DNA of 64,000 bases from Polynucleobacter sp. JS-JIR-II-b4 (GCF_018687815.1 NZ_CP061306.1:62001-126000), one strand, 5' to 3'. Shown: positions 43,911-52,962, numbered from the stretch's first letter. Made by a program: numbers and translations. Notes: generated by a model from the sequence alone, not told the origin.

Positions 43911-44305
43911 TGAGATATATGCTCGATACCAATACCATCAGCAGCCTGATTAAGAAAAACCCAGTAGTAAGCAGAAAAATCGCCAGTGTTCCTATGGAAA
44001 GACTATGCTTGTCAGTTATATCTGAAGGTGAAATTCTCTATGGTTTGGCAAAAAAGCCAAATGCAAGGAACTTACATTTGGTTGTACAAGAGTTTTTAAA
44101 GCGAGTGGATGTTTTGGTTTGGGATACTGATGTAGCGGAGCATTATGGTGTTTTAAGGGCTCAATTAGAGAGTAATGGAAATTTACTAGGCCCTCTTGAC
44201 ATGCAAATTGCAGCACATGCTTCTCAGCTCGGGGCAATTTTAGTAACAAATGACCAAGCTTTTAAAAGGATTCAGAAGCTACAGGTAGAGGATTGGACTG
44301 TATAG
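43910..44305 (+). CDS. vapC: VapC-type PIN-domain ribonuclease toxin
   Basis: 131-residue PIN-domain toxin. The acidic metal-binding residues are D6 (MLDTNTIS), E39 or E41 (SEGEILYG), D97 (GPLDMQIAAHA) and D115 (TNDQAF), so the active site appears intact. VapC toxins cut tRNA or rRNA. The target here is unknown. It is co-translated with vapB (TGATG) and ends 17 bp before hisE, so hisE may be co-transcribed with the module. Confidence 0.92.
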   Translation: MRYMLDTNTISSLIKKNPVVSRKIASVPMERLCLSVISEGEILYGLAKKPNARNLHLVVQEFLKRVDVLVWDTDVAEHYGVLRAQLESNGNLLGPLDMQIAAHASQLGAILVTNDQAFKRIQKLQVEDWTV

Positions 44306-44322
44306 TCTGAAAAAATATATTA

Positions 44323-44724
44323 ATGAACAAAATACTGAATTCAGACAAAAAAATTGAATCTGGATTAATCCATTTAGCCGATGTAGTTGATCAACGTCGT
44401 GATGCATTTAAGGCGGGCCAAACAGATCCAAAAACTTCTTATACCGCTTTACTCTTTTCAAAGGGTGATGACGGGATCTTGAAAAAGATTGGCGAAGAAG
44501 CGACTGAGGCTGTGATGGCGGCAAAAGATGCGCGCAACTCTAATTTGGCGGCTGATCAGCAAAAGCTCTTGGTGGGCGAAATGGCCGATTTGTGGTTTCA
44601 CTGCTTGATTGCTTTGTCTCAATTTAACCTACGCCCGGAAGATGTCATTGCCGAGCTTGATCGTCGCTTGGGTACTTCTGGCATTGAAGAGAAGGCCGCG
44701 AGAAAAGCAGTTGGTAAAGAGTAA
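44323..44724 (+). CDS. hisE: Phosphoribosyl-ATP pyrophosphatase
   Basis: 133-residue all-helical MazG-like pyrophosphatase for step 2 of histidine synthesis. Signatures are [20 protein letters not shown] with [13 protein letters not shown] and [16 protein letters not shown]. It is somewhat longer than the core family at both ends. It follows vapC by 17 bp instead of hisI. Confidence 0.94.
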   Translation: MNKILNSDKKIESGLIHLADVVDQRRDAFKAGQTDPKTSYTALLFSKGDDGILKKIGEEATEAVMAAKDARNSNLAADQQKLLVGEMADLWFHCLIALSQFNLRPEDVIAELDRRLGTSGIEEKAARKAVGKE

Positions 44725-44748
44725 GTACGGATAAATACGAGAAAAAGT

Positions 44749-45105
44749 ATGTCACACGATCCTAATTGCCTGTTTTGTAAGATTTCTCAAGGTTTGATTC
44801 CTTCCCAGAAGGTGTATGAGGACGAGGAAATCTATGCTTTTAAAGATATCAACCCGGCTGCGCCAATCCATTTTCTGATGATTCCTAAAAAGCATATCCC
44901 TATGCTGGAGTCGGCGGAAAGCGTAGATGCGCCTTTGCTGGGTAGAATGATGGAGTTAGCACCGCGTCTTGCCAAAGAGCAAGGCTGCCGTCCTGGTAAG
45001 GATGGCGGCTTTAGATTGATGGTAAACAATGGTGCGGATGGTGGGCAGGAGGTTTATCACTTGCATTTACATGTGATGGGCGGTCCCCGCCCCTGGAAAA
45101 AATAA
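44749..45105 (+). CDS. HIT-family nucleotide-binding protein (HinT-like)
   Basis: 118-residue histidine-triad hydrolase. The HIT motif is HLHLHVMGG near residues 105-113. [20 protein letters not shown] at the N-terminus and [20 protein letters not shown] are typical of the HinT/PKCI branch, which hydrolyses AMP-lysine-type purine phosphoramidates. It lies between hisE and tatA, a common betaproteobacterial arrangement. Confidence 0.92.
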   Translation: MSHDPNCLFCKISQGLIPSQKVYEDEEIYAFKDINPAAPIHFLMIPKKHIPMLESAESVDAPLLGRMMELAPRLAKEQGCRPGKDGGFRLMVNNGADGGQEVYHLHLHVMGGPRPWKK

Positions 45106-45121
45106 TCCAAGGAGATTAAAA

Positions 45122-45343
45122 ATGGGTTCATTTAGCATTTGGCATTGGTTGATTGTTTTGGTTATCGTGATGTTGGTATTCGGTACCAAAAAATTGCGCA
45201 ATATCGGACAAGATTTGGGTGGCGCTGTAAAAGGTTTTAAAGATGGCATGAAAGCTGCTGAAGAGCCTAAAGAGCAGATTCAACAAAGTTCTGCAACAGC
45301 AGAAAAGACGGTTGATGTTCAGGCTAAAGACATTAACAAATAA
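45122..45343 (+). CDS. tatA: Twin-arginine translocase subunit TatA
   Basis: 73-residue pore-forming subunit. N-terminal membrane helix ([17 protein letters not shown], residues about 4-20), the [10 protein letters not shown] hinge, then an amphipathic helix ([16 protein letters not shown]) and a charged tail. The RBS AAGGAG precedes it. It heads tatABC. Confidence 0.95.
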   Translation: MGSFSIWHWLIVLVIVMLVFGTKKLRNIGQDLGGAVKGFKDGMKAAEEPKEQIQQSSATAEKTVDVQAKDINK

Positions 45344-45400
45344 CTAGTAAATAAATAAAGCGCGATAGAAACTCATGCTGCATTTAAATAACTGCGTTAA

Positions 45401-45877
45401 ATGATTGATCTCGGAGTTTCAAAGCTTGCGCTCATTGCTGTAGTTGCTCTGGTGGTGGTTGGACCAGAGCGCCTGCCTAAGGTAGCTCGCATGGCTGGTA
45501 ATTTGTTTGGGCGTGCGCAGCGCTATATGGCGGACGTCAAGTCTGAAGTAAGTCGTCAAATGGAAGTGGAAGAATTTAAAAAGTTTCGAGAAGAAACTGC
45601 CGCCACTCTCAAAGAAGTTGAAAATAGTATCGGCTCTACAGTTCAAGAGGCTGGCGCTAACTTAAGCGATCAAGCGGATATTTTTGAAACTAGGTTTGAT
45701 AAGCCGGCCTTAGATGAAAAAGAAGTGCTGCGCAAAACTAAGCGCCAAGGGCGCAATAGCTGGGGTGTGCGTCGTGCTGCAAGGCCGCTTTGGTTCAAAC
45801 GTTCTGCAGGAATTCGTACTCGAGTGCAATCTGGTGCTGCTAGGATGAAGCGCTTTCATCACAGCGCTGGCAAATAA
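45401..45877 (+). CDS. tatB: Twin-arginine translocase subunit TatB
   Basis: 158-residue TatB. The membrane helix (VSKLALIAVVALVVVGPERL, about residues 5-24) carries the GPERLP signature, followed by an amphipathic helix and a basic C-terminus (KRQGRNSWGVRRAARPLWFK). With TatC it forms the receptor for twin-arginine signal peptides. It follows tatA by 57 bp. Confidence 0.93.
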   Translation: MIDLGVSKLALIAVVALVVVGPERLPKVARMAGNLFGRAQRYMADVKSEVSRQMEVEEFKKFREETAATLKEVENSIGSTVQEAGANLSDQADIFETRFDKPALDEKEVLRKTKRQGRNSWGVRRAARPLWFKRSAGIRTRVQSGAARMKRFHHSAGK

Positions 45878-45914
45878 AAATAATAGTAAAAAGCAAGAAT
45901 AAAAATACTTACGT

Positions 45915-46706
45915 ATGACTGAAAACAATTCAACCCAAGACTCGGGATTACAGGAAACCTTTCTTTCCCACTTATTTGAATTGCGTGATCGCGTAATTAA
46001 AGCGGCGCTCGCAATTATTGTTGTCTTCGTATGTCTAGTCTATTGGGCGCCTGATATTTTCCATTTGTTCGCACAGCCTTTATTAGAAGCTTTGCCTGCT
46101 GGCGGCAAGATGATTGTGACTGACGTTACAGGCTCCTTCTTTGTACCCATGAAGGTAACCATGCTAGTGGCTTTCATCATCGCCTTACCAGTGGTGATGT
46201 ATCAACTATGGGCGTTCATTGCACCTGGTTTGTATTTGCACGAAAGAAAGCTGATTCTGCCTTTGGTAGTGAGTAGCTACAGCTTGTTCATTATTGGTAT
46301 GGCATTTGCATACTTCTTAGTGTTTCCAACGGTATTCAAGTTTATGGCAAGTTATAACGCACCTTTGGGCGCGGAGATGTCTACCGACATTGATAACTAT
46401 TTAAGTTTTGCTATGACAACCTTCTTGGCATTTGGTATTACTTTTGAAGTACCTGTTGTGGTGGTTGTCTTGGTGCGTATGGGCATGGTGCCCTTGGCTA
46501 AGCTGAAAGAAATTCGCCCATACGTCATCGTTGGCGCATTTGTGATTTCCGCTGTTGTAACTCCGCCGGACGTGCTCTCGCAATTGTTGCTAGCTGTGCC
46601 AATGACCTTGCTCTATGAGTTAGGTTTGATCGTAGCGCGCTTTTATGTGCCAAAACCCTCAGATGATGAAGGTTCAAGCGATCACTCAACCTCTGCGTCT
46701 ACTTGA
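45915..46706 (+). CDS. tatC: Twin-arginine translocase subunit TatC
   Basis: 263-residue six-helix membrane protein that recognises twin-arginine signals. The signatures SHLFELRDRVIKAALAIIVV, the P-rich loop and MYQLWAFIAPGLYLHERK are present, then VISAVVTPPDVLSQLLLAVP and LYELG. Its 3' end overlaps the convergent Sel1-repeat gene by 25 bp. Typical substrates elsewhere include the Rieske protein. Confidence 0.95.
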   Translation: MTENNSTQDSGLQETFLSHLFELRDRVIKAALAIIVVFVCLVYWAPDIFHLFAQPLLEALPAGGKMIVTDVTGSFFVPMKVTMLVAFIIALPVVMYQLWAFIAPGLYLHERKLILPLVVSSYSLFIIGMAFAYFLVFPTVFKFMASYNAPLGAEMSTDIDNYLSFAMTTFLAFGITFEVPVVVVVLVRMGMVPLAKLKEIRPYVIVGAFVISAVVTPPDVLSQLLLAVPMTLLYELGLIVARFYVPKPSDDEGSSDHSTSAST

Positions 46707-48163
46707 TTCTTGGAAAAGGTATTTTTTAGCCAATTTGTGGCACGATCAAAGCGATAGCGCCTTTGGCGTAAGTTGCCCTCAAGATCTATTTCAGAACCAG
46801 CAAAAGCTTTACCAGCAGTCAATAGGGCGCGACGTTGTTGAATGGTTTCGATCTGAATCAACCTAGGCAAGATCTTTGGTAATTCCCAACGAATATCCAC
46901 AACTACACAATGTTCATGCTGAAGTTGACCTACTTCGCATAACAAAAGCTCTGCTTTGCTGAAATTAAATTGATTGGCAATGATGATGCGGTGACATAGC
47001 AATAGCCAGTCTTCATCAAACTTGTGTTCGGCTTGATGATTTATGGCGCTTTCAGCATATAGCGCCAATTCATGCCATTCATTTCTTTTTGGGTCTGGGC
47101 AACTTTCTAAAATCTTACTTAATAGCTCTTTTGCTTCTACTATGCCCTGCTGGTGTGCTTGCCATATAGAGTATGAAGCCTGTAGCCCGCGTACTTTTTC
47201 TTCGCTCTTTTCGCGCTTACGCCAAAGATTGGCACCTTTGCGAAGTTGCGCTTGGGGATGGCCAAGATCGGCAGCGCGATCAAAGCAGCGATCACTTTCA
47301 GTAGCGTTGTAACCAGAAAATTGGGGGCGACGATAAATTTCACCAAGCGCATACCATGCATCTCGATCACCGTCCTTGGCGGCAAGCTCTAACCAATGCG
47401 CTGCTTTTTTAAGAGATGCGTTTGATTTGTTTTCAACATTTCCACTTAATTGAGCAAGGCGTAATCCCAAAGTAAGTTTTGCAACAGTTAGCCCTAGCTC
47501 CGCCGCCTGAATCAATGCTTCTTCATTTTGCGTTGTTAACCAAGCATTCCACAGGGAGGATAAGGCTTCATTTTTTGGTTGTAGCTTTATCAACAATTCT
47601 TTTGCTTTATTCGAGAACATGGAGTTCCCATCTGCGAGCTCTTGTAAATATTGACGAGCAATTTTTTGCAAGCCTCCGAAATCTAGATTGGCCAGTTTTT
47701 CATCGGCGAAGGTTGAGTTCCCCCTTTTCAACCAAGCCATCAATTGAGGTTGAGTATCTTGATGTCTTGGGTTGATAAGTAAATCAGCAAGTTGCCATTT
47801 AGCTGCGAGTGTGGCGCCTGAATCAAGATTAGATTGGGCGAGCTGCCAGAAAGACCCCCATCCAAACTGAAATCCTGGGGAATTAAAGGTTTGGGCTAGT
47901 GGGACATTAGCAATTTGATTCAGAATCTTGGAAATTTCAACATGACTTGCGTTACCCGTCTCGGCAGCTTGATTTTGTATTGATAAATAGGATTTTTCTA
48001 GCCAAATCAAAGCATTAGCAGGTTGTATTGGTGTTTTGAAGGCGCCGGTAATATAGGCTTGTGCTAATTTTTGTTGCGCGGATACATCACCCATACGGGC
48101 TGAACTCAGGATTTTTAAGAATTCGCGGCTTGCCATCTGACAATTTTGGCATTCAAAGTGCAT
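46682..48163 (-). CDS. Sel1-like repeat protein
   Basis: About 493-residue protein with tetratricopeptide-like Sel1 repeats, for example AAHWLELAAKDGDRDAWYAL, GEIYRR and CFDRAADLGHPQAQLRKGAN, plus NALIWLEKSYLS near the N-terminus. Such proteins scaffold protein-protein contacts. The specific role is unknown. No signal peptide is convincing. The frame opens at TTG 48283. ATG at 48163 (MHFECQNCQ) or 48136 are likelier, and none has a clear RBS. The end overlaps tatC by 25 bp on the opposite strand. Confidence 0.7.
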   Translation of the reverse strand: MHFECQNCQMASREFLKILSSARMGDVSAQQKLAQAYITGAFKTPIQPANALIWLEKSYLSIQNQAAETGNASHVEISKILNQIANVPLAQTFNSPGFQFGWGSFWQLAQSNLDSGATLAAKWQLADLLINPRHQDTQPQLMAWLKRGNSTFADEKLANLDFGGLQKIARQYLQELADGNSMFSNKAKELLIKLQPKNEALSSLWNAWLTTQNEEALIQAAELGLTVAKLTLGLRLAQLSGNVENKSNASLKKAAHWLELAAKDGDRDAWYALGEIYRRPQFSGYNATESDRCFDRAADLGHPQAQLRKGANLWRKREKSEEKVRGLQASYSIWQAHQQGIVEAKELLSKILESCPDPKRNEWHELALYAESAINHQAEHKFDEDWLLLCHRIIIANQFNFSKAELLLCEVGQLQHEHCVVVDIRWELPKILPRLIQIETIQQRRALLTAGKAFAGSEIDLEGNLRQRRYRFDRATNWLKNTFSKNQVDAEVE

Positions 48164-48344
48164 AAAAGGGGGAAAACCAAGACCTTGTTGCCCTGATACA
48201 ACGAAGAAAACCAAAAAACTACCTTTTGACAAGCAAAAAGATCTCCTACATGCCCTTACCCCCAGTCTAGCGGGGCAATACAAGCAAAATTAGCAAGTCC
48301 CAGTTTTATTTGGGCATTACTTTTAATTTTTGGAGATTTAAAGA

Positions 48345-49706
48345 ATGAAAAAATCGCTATTAGCAATCGCAGCATTGACAGCATTTGCTGGCGCTGCTCA
48401 AGCTCAGTCCAGCGTAACCATTTATGGTTTATTGGACGTTGGTATCATGGGTCAAAGCAATTCAAACATGTTGAACGGCTCTACTGGCGGTACTTCTGCT
48501 GGTTACGGCGCTTCAAGCAGCAGCTCATACCCAAAAAACGGTAACTCCTTTGGCTTCATGCAGGGTGGTCAGTCTGCTAGCCGTTTGGGTTTCAAGGGTA
48601 TGGAAGATATCGGTGGCGGCTCTAAAGTGATCTTTACATTAGAGCAAGGTGTTAACACTGACAACGGTTCACAATATGCTTCAGGTTTGCCAGGCAACGG
48701 TAAAACGACTGCTGGCATGGGTAACATGTCAAACACTGGTGACTCTTCTAACCAAGGTCAATTGTTTAACCGCGGCGCATTCGCTGGTGTACAAAATGAC
48801 AAATGGGGCACATTGACATTAGGTCGTCAACAAACTTTGATGTTAGACAACATCGGTGGTTATGACCCAGTTAACGCACAACAGTTCTCACCTTTAGCCT
48901 TCTCAGGTCAATTCGGTGGTGGCGGTACAACTGACCAAGCTCGTGCAAACGGTGCTTTGAAGTTAAAAGAAAAAATCATGGGCTTTGATGTTAACGCCTT
49001 GTACGCACCTGGTGGCTATGCTGGTAACAACGGCGTTGGTACACGTTTAGAAGGTCAAATTGGTTACGAAACAGCTAAGTGGGGCATCCAAGCTATCACT
49101 TCATTCCAAGAAGATGCAACAGCTTTGGCTGGCGCTTCTTATGGTCAAGCAATTGCAGCTGGCGCTGTTTCACCAACTGGATCAACAGTTGCTGGCACAA
49201 ACCAAGTAACTGCAACTGTTTACAACACACGTTCTACACAGTTGACAGCAAAATGGGCGCCATTGGATAAGTTGTGGTTAAAAGGTGGTTTCCAATATCA
49301 AAACTTGGGTACACCATCAAATCTTCAGTATTTGCAAGGTCAGCCTGTATTGCCTAACGGTAGTGGCTTTAGCGTATTCTCATACACAGCAGCTACAACA
49401 CCTTTGATCAGAAATACTTGGTGGTTGGGTGCTAACTATGACTTCACACCAGCAATCAAGGGTTCATTGGGTTACTACCAGCAAAATGCCAATCGCAATG
49501 CTACAACATTGGCTGGCAGAACAACATTTATCTCCGCAATGGCTGAGTACTACTTGAGCAAGCGTACTAACTTGTACGCAGCTGCTTCACAAGTGAACTT
49601 CACTGGTTCTGCTGTTGGCGCGCCTTCTTATAGCAACGCTAACGTTAACCCAACAACTGTTAATCAGCAGTTCACATACGGTTTAGGTATGCGTCACACT
49701 TTCTAA
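48345..49706 (+). CDS. Outer-membrane porin (Gram-negative general porin family), copy 1
   Basis: 453-residue trimeric-porin-type barrel. Signal peptide MKKSLLAIAALTAFAGAAQA, then QSSVTIYGLLDVGI, the usual betaproteobacterial porin start. GKWGTLTLGRQ-like LTLGRQQTLMLDNIGGYDP and a C-terminal YGLGMRHTF ending in phenylalanine mark the barrel. Low complexity and even spacing of Gly/Asn/Ser loops are typical. RBS GGAG lies upstream, and a strong terminator follows. Confidence 0.93.
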   Translation: MKKSLLAIAALTAFAGAAQAQSSVTIYGLLDVGIMGQSNSNMLNGSTGGTSAGYGASSSSSYPKNGNSFGFMQGGQSASRLGFKGMEDIGGGSKVIFTLEQGVNTDNGSQYASGLPGNGKTTAGMGNMSNTGDSSNQGQLFNRGAFAGVQNDKWGTLTLGRQQTLMLDNIGGYDPVNAQQFSPLAFSGQFGGGGTTDQARANGALKLKEKIMGFDVNALYAPGGYAGNNGVGTRLEGQIGYETAKWGIQAITSFQEDATALAGASYGQAIAAGAVSPTGSTVAGTNQVTATVYNTRSTQLTAKWAPLDKLWLKGGFQYQNLGTPSNLQYLQGQPVLPNGSGFSVFSYTAATTPLIRNTWWLGANYDFTPAIKGSLGYYQQNANRNATTLAGRTTFISAMAEYYLSKRTNLYAAASQVNFTGSAVGAPSYSNANVNPTTVNQQFTYGLGMRHTF

Positions 49707-49777
49707 TTTAACGTAGGACTTGTGCCTACCTAGATTTAGATATGTAGTGAGTAACATCTAGCTGTAAATGTAATAAG

Positions 49778-49808
49778 AAAACCATCACACGCAAGTGTGG
49801 TGGTTTTT
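49778..49808 (+). terminator. Terminator after porin 1
   Basis: AAAACCATCACAC (49778-49790), loop GCAA, then GTGTGGTGGTTTT (49795-49807), a long stem with one T-G wobble, ending in T residues. Confidence 0.88.
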
Positions 49809-49830
49809 GTCTTTTAACGGATCTTAATTT

Positions 49831-49846
49831 CTTGACATTGGTCAAG
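49831..49846 (+). promoter_or_regulatory. FNR/DNR-like palindrome upstream of porin 2
   Basis: CTTGAC-ATTG-GTCAAG is a perfect 6-bp inverted repeat with a 4-bp spacer and matches the TTGAC-N4-GTCAA form of CRP/FNR-family sites. It also contains a -35-like TTGACA (49832-49837). Its centre is about 28 bp ahead of the ATG, too close for class II activation, so repression or coincidence are alternatives. Confidence 0.4.
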
Positions 49847-49866
49847 GGATTTCAATTAAGTACTTT

Positions 49867-51210
49867 ATGAAAAAATTAAATAAATTCGCCTTAGCTGCTA
49901 GTTTTCTTTGTGCGGCAGGTGTAGCAAAAGCACAATCGAGTGTGACGGTTTATGGTTTATTAGATGTGGGCGTGATGGCGCAAACTAATGCAGGCAATCT
50001 GAACACCTCAACTTGGGGTAACTCAGGTGCACCACTCAATTACCCTGGCGTTAAAAACGGTAATGTCTTTGGATTCATGACTGGTGGCGAGAGTCAAAGT
50101 CGCTTGGGCTTTAAGGGTCAAGAAGATTTAGGTGGTGGCACTAAAACCTTCTTTTTATTAGAGCAAGGCTTTAATGCGGCAACAGGCGTAACCGCAAGTA
50201 ATGGTATGGCCGGCAATGGATCATCTTCTAGTGCTAGCCAGGGTGGCGATAATGCGCTACAAGGAATGCTGTTTGGACGTGGCGCCTATGCCGGTATCGG
50301 TAATGAGCAGTACGGCACCTTGACACTGGGGCGTCAGCAAGGACTCATGTTGCAAAATATTGGTAGCTATAACCCAGTTAATGCGCAGATGTTTTCCCCA
50401 ATTGCTTTCTCGGGAACCTATGGTGGTGGTGGCTATACGGATAATGCGTATGTTAGTGGCGCCATTCAATACGCTAAAAAATACAATGGCTTTAATCTCA
50501 AGGCCATGTATGCACCTGGTGGTGTGGCAGGCAATAACTCCGCTGGCACTACTAGTGGCTTTCAGTTAGGTTACGAAGAGGCTAAGTGGGGCGTGCAAGC
50601 CATTGCTACCCATACTACGGATGCGACTAAGTTAACTGGAATCTCCTATGGCACGACCATTTCTACAGCAAATGGTGCTGCTTCCCCAGTTGGCGCTACA
50701 AAAGCTGGAACAAATGAGGTCTTGGTTACTCTAGCCAATACCTCGGCGCTACAACTGACTAGTAAATTTCAGGCTACAGATAAACTCAATCTGAAAGCTG
50801 GATATGAGCGTATGTTTATTGGTACGCCAAGCAACTTTCAGATGTATGCTGGTTTGCCAGTATTGCCCAGTGGATTTTCTATTGCAAGCTGGACGCCCAA
50901 TAGAAATAATTACAACATCAATGTGTATTGGGTAGGTGCTAACTATAACTTTACTGAATCTTTAATTGGTTCGATTGGTTATTACTATGCAGGCACACAG
51001 CAGTCAGGCACACAGCTTAGTGGTGTGCAGCAGTTTCAATCTGCAATGCTTGACTACTATATGAGTAAGCGTACTAATTTGTATCTAGGTATTGGTAACA
51101 TTAATACATCAGGATCTAATGTTCAGCCATTACCAGCAGGCAGTATGCTGAGTGGTAAGACTGTTAGCACACAGCAGACTTACGGAGTAGGTATGCGTCA
51201 TACTTTCTGA
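49867..51210 (+). CDS. Outer-membrane porin (Gram-negative general porin family), copy 2
   Basis: 447-residue paralogue of the porin just upstream, with matching blocks throughout (SSVTVYGLLDVGVMAQTNAG, TLGRQQGLMLQNIGSYNPVN, KAMYAPGGVAGNNSAG, YGVGMRHTF). The signal peptide ends in KAQ near residue 23. It is expressed separately, since a strong terminator lies between them. Divergence in the loops suggests an old tandem duplication. Pore specificity is unknown. Confidence 0.92.
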   Translation: MKKLNKFALAASFLCAAGVAKAQSSVTVYGLLDVGVMAQTNAGNLNTSTWGNSGAPLNYPGVKNGNVFGFMTGGESQSRLGFKGQEDLGGGTKTFFLLEQGFNAATGVTASNGMAGNGSSSSASQGGDNALQGMLFGRGAYAGIGNEQYGTLTLGRQQGLMLQNIGSYNPVNAQMFSPIAFSGTYGGGGYTDNAYVSGAIQYAKKYNGFNLKAMYAPGGVAGNNSAGTTSGFQLGYEEAKWGVQAIATHTTDATKLTGISYGTTISTANGAASPVGATKAGTNEVLVTLANTSALQLTSKFQATDKLNLKAGYERMFIGTPSNFQMYAGLPVLPSGFSIASWTPNRNNYNINVYWVGANYNFTESLIGSIGYYYAGTQQSGTQLSGVQQFQSAMLDYYMSKRTNLYLGIGNINTSGSNVQPLPAGSMLSGKTVSTQQTYGVGMRHTF

Positions 51211-51254
51211 TGCCATAATGTACTTTCCCTAGCGCTATGTTCTAGGCGCTATAA

Positions 51255-51289
51255 AAATAAAGCCCGCAGACTTTTTGCGGGCTTTATTT
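51255..51289. terminator. Terminator after porin 2
   Basis: AAATAAAGCCCGCA (51255-51268) and TGCGGGCTTTATTT (51276-51289) form a perfect 14-bp stem with a 7-nt loop. The symmetric A/T ends let it serve the convergent lipoprotein gene as well. Confidence 0.9.
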
Positions 51290-51324
51290 ATCTCTGTAAC
51301 GCTACAAGTGAATTTATTAATTGC

Positions 51325-52044
51325 TCATTTATAAGAAATTAATTCATATCGCAACATATTTTCATAGCGATCGTTACCAATACCTGTATTGTTATCTAAG
51401 TAGGTGCCATTTGTGGTTTTGACTACCCACCTGCCAATATTCGGTGCTATCCAAGTCGTTGAGTGACGTAAGGAGGTGTGCCTAGAAAAATCATCACTAA
51501 TGAAATAGATAGAGTTAGTGCTTTTTAATGTATTGAACTGACTGCCCTGAAGGGTGACCACTTCAGCTCCTGCATTGGTAATGGTAGATGACCAAAGATA
51601 TTTGCTTTCGGCGTCACTAACTTTGTATTGAGTAGTAAAAGTTTGTGATTTGACATTGGACTGAGGCCACATTGGCATGGGGCTTACAAAATTCACTGGT
51701 GGATTCCAGTAGGGATCGCTTAAAACGAGCCCAGTAGTAGATTGAATCTCTGATGGTAATGAACCATGCTTTTGACTTTCCCGTTTAATTTCAATCAATG
51801 GTGCTACGGACACTACGTTTTCCGTAATCGTATCAATTACTTCATTGTTGTAGAGATTGCGTACGTTATAAATCCACTGTTGACCAACGGCCACCTTTCT
51901 GATTGCTTGGTAGCTCTCGCCAGAATCCATCTTCGATTCTGAGGTGCTGAAGACGGCATTACCTGCGCAGGCCGATAGAAGTGAGCCGAAAATGACTGTT
52001 GTCATAGACAAGAGTAAATACTTAAATGGTGCGTTTATTTTCAT
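51325..52044 (-). CDS. Putative lipoprotein of unknown function
   Basis: 239-residue protein I do not recognise. The signal sequence ends in a lipobox, LLSAC at about residues 22-26, so it should be lipid-anchored. The mature part is rich in Ser/Thr/Asn with aromatic residues and beta-strand character (GQQWIYNVRNLYNNEVIDTI, GRWVVKTTNGTYLDNN). The phrase GQQWIYN plus later repeats suggest a beta-sheet protein. It lies 63 bp downstream of the barrel-protein gene on the same strand, so the two may form an operon. Confidence 0.65.
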   Translation of the reverse strand: MKINAPFKYLLLSMTTVIFGSLLSACAGNAVFSTSESKMDSGESYQAIRKVAVGQQWIYNVRNLYNNEVIDTITENVVSVAPLIEIKRESQKHGSLPSEIQSTTGLVLSDPYWNPPVNFVSPMPMWPQSNVKSQTFTTQYKVSDAESKYLWSSTITNAGAEVVTLQGSQFNTLKSTNSIYFISDDFSRHTSLRHSTTWIAPNIGRWVVKTTNGTYLDNNTGIGNDRYENMLRYELISYK

Positions 52045-52107
52045 GATGTTCGTTTTCAGGGCGATGTATTGATCTTCATGTTAAACCAAATATCTGGATT
52101 AGGCGCG

Positions 52108-52911
52108 TTAAAAAGTATAGGAAATTCTTCCATACGTTGACCAGTTGTATTGTTTATACGTGTCCACTAATTGCTTGCTGGCCCCAATCGCTAATGAGAA
52201 ATTTTTTGAAAGTCTATGGACAATCATTCCATCGATGGGGATAAACCAACTACCACTAGCAGTATTGAATATCATGCCATTCTCATCCCAGAAGCGGATT
52301 TGAGTATCAGGAGTAAGTGAAAGCCCTGCAGTTGGATAAATTTGCAGGTTGCGCTGAAGTGCGGGTTGATTGGGGTTGATATTAACCGAGTTATTTTTAG
52401 TATCAAAGCCATATATATAGCGCAGCAACGGTGAGAAGTCGGAGATTAGTGTATCTGCGCCTTCGGTTGGTTTAAAAAGCCATCGAATCTGTGGGCCTAT
52501 TGCCCATTGCCCGTTATTTCCAAAGGGAAAAATGATTCGACCGCCAATGGTTGCATTGATGTTGGGTAAAAAATCCTTATCCTGCCCCCATATGGTTAGC
52601 ATTGTGTTGCCCGCGCTAAATTGACCTGAGTTATTAAATTCTTGCCCGTTAGCGTTACTTGACACTATGGAGGTATCTAGGCGAATCCTGCCTTGCCAGG
52701 ACCCGATATCCAGCGGATTGTAGTATCTGATTTTTAAAATATCACTATAGCTGGAGTTAGCTTGATAATTTTGATAGCCCCAAAATTCTAATGTTTTGTC
52801 ATTGGATAGTTCTTGAGGTGTATTTTTAAATCTGCGATTTAAGTCCGTCTCCTCTGCAAGTGCTGATATTGGAAGAATGCCTAAGAGGATGAAGAAAATA
52901 TATCGCATCAA
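52108..52911 (-). CDS. Putative outer-membrane beta-barrel protein
   Basis: 267-residue secreted protein with a signal peptide (IFFILLGILPISALA, residues about 5-19). The mature part shows alternating aromatic strands (LKIRYYNPLDIGSWQGRIRL, WAIGPQIRWLF, FSLAIGASKQLV) and ends in phenylalanine (YGRISYTF), the usual sign of a BAM-assembled barrel. No named family is recognised. Solute channel or transporter of the phenol-pathway type is possible. It is followed by the lipoprotein gene. Confidence 0.6.
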   Translation of the reverse strand: MMRYIFFILLGILPISALAEETDLNRRFKNTPQELSNDKTLEFWGYQNYQANSSYSDILKIRYYNPLDIGSWQGRIRLDTSIVSSNANGQEFNNSGQFSAGNTMLTIWGQDKDFLPNINATIGGRIIFPFGNNGQWAIGPQIRWLFKPTEGADTLISDFSPLLRYIYGFDTKNNSVNINPNQPALQRNLQIYPTAGLSLTPDTQIRFWDENGMIFNTASGSWFIPIDGMIVHRLSKNFSLAIGASKQLVDTYKQYNWSTYGRISYTF

Positions 52912-52962
52912 TAAGATACTGTTAAATCAGAATACTTAGAATTGATCTAAAACTAATATAGA

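Noticed and set aside
48200..48290. TTGACA at 48226 as porin 1 promoter
   Set aside because: No -10 hexamer at 16-18 bp spacing was convincing, so it was not listed as a promoter.
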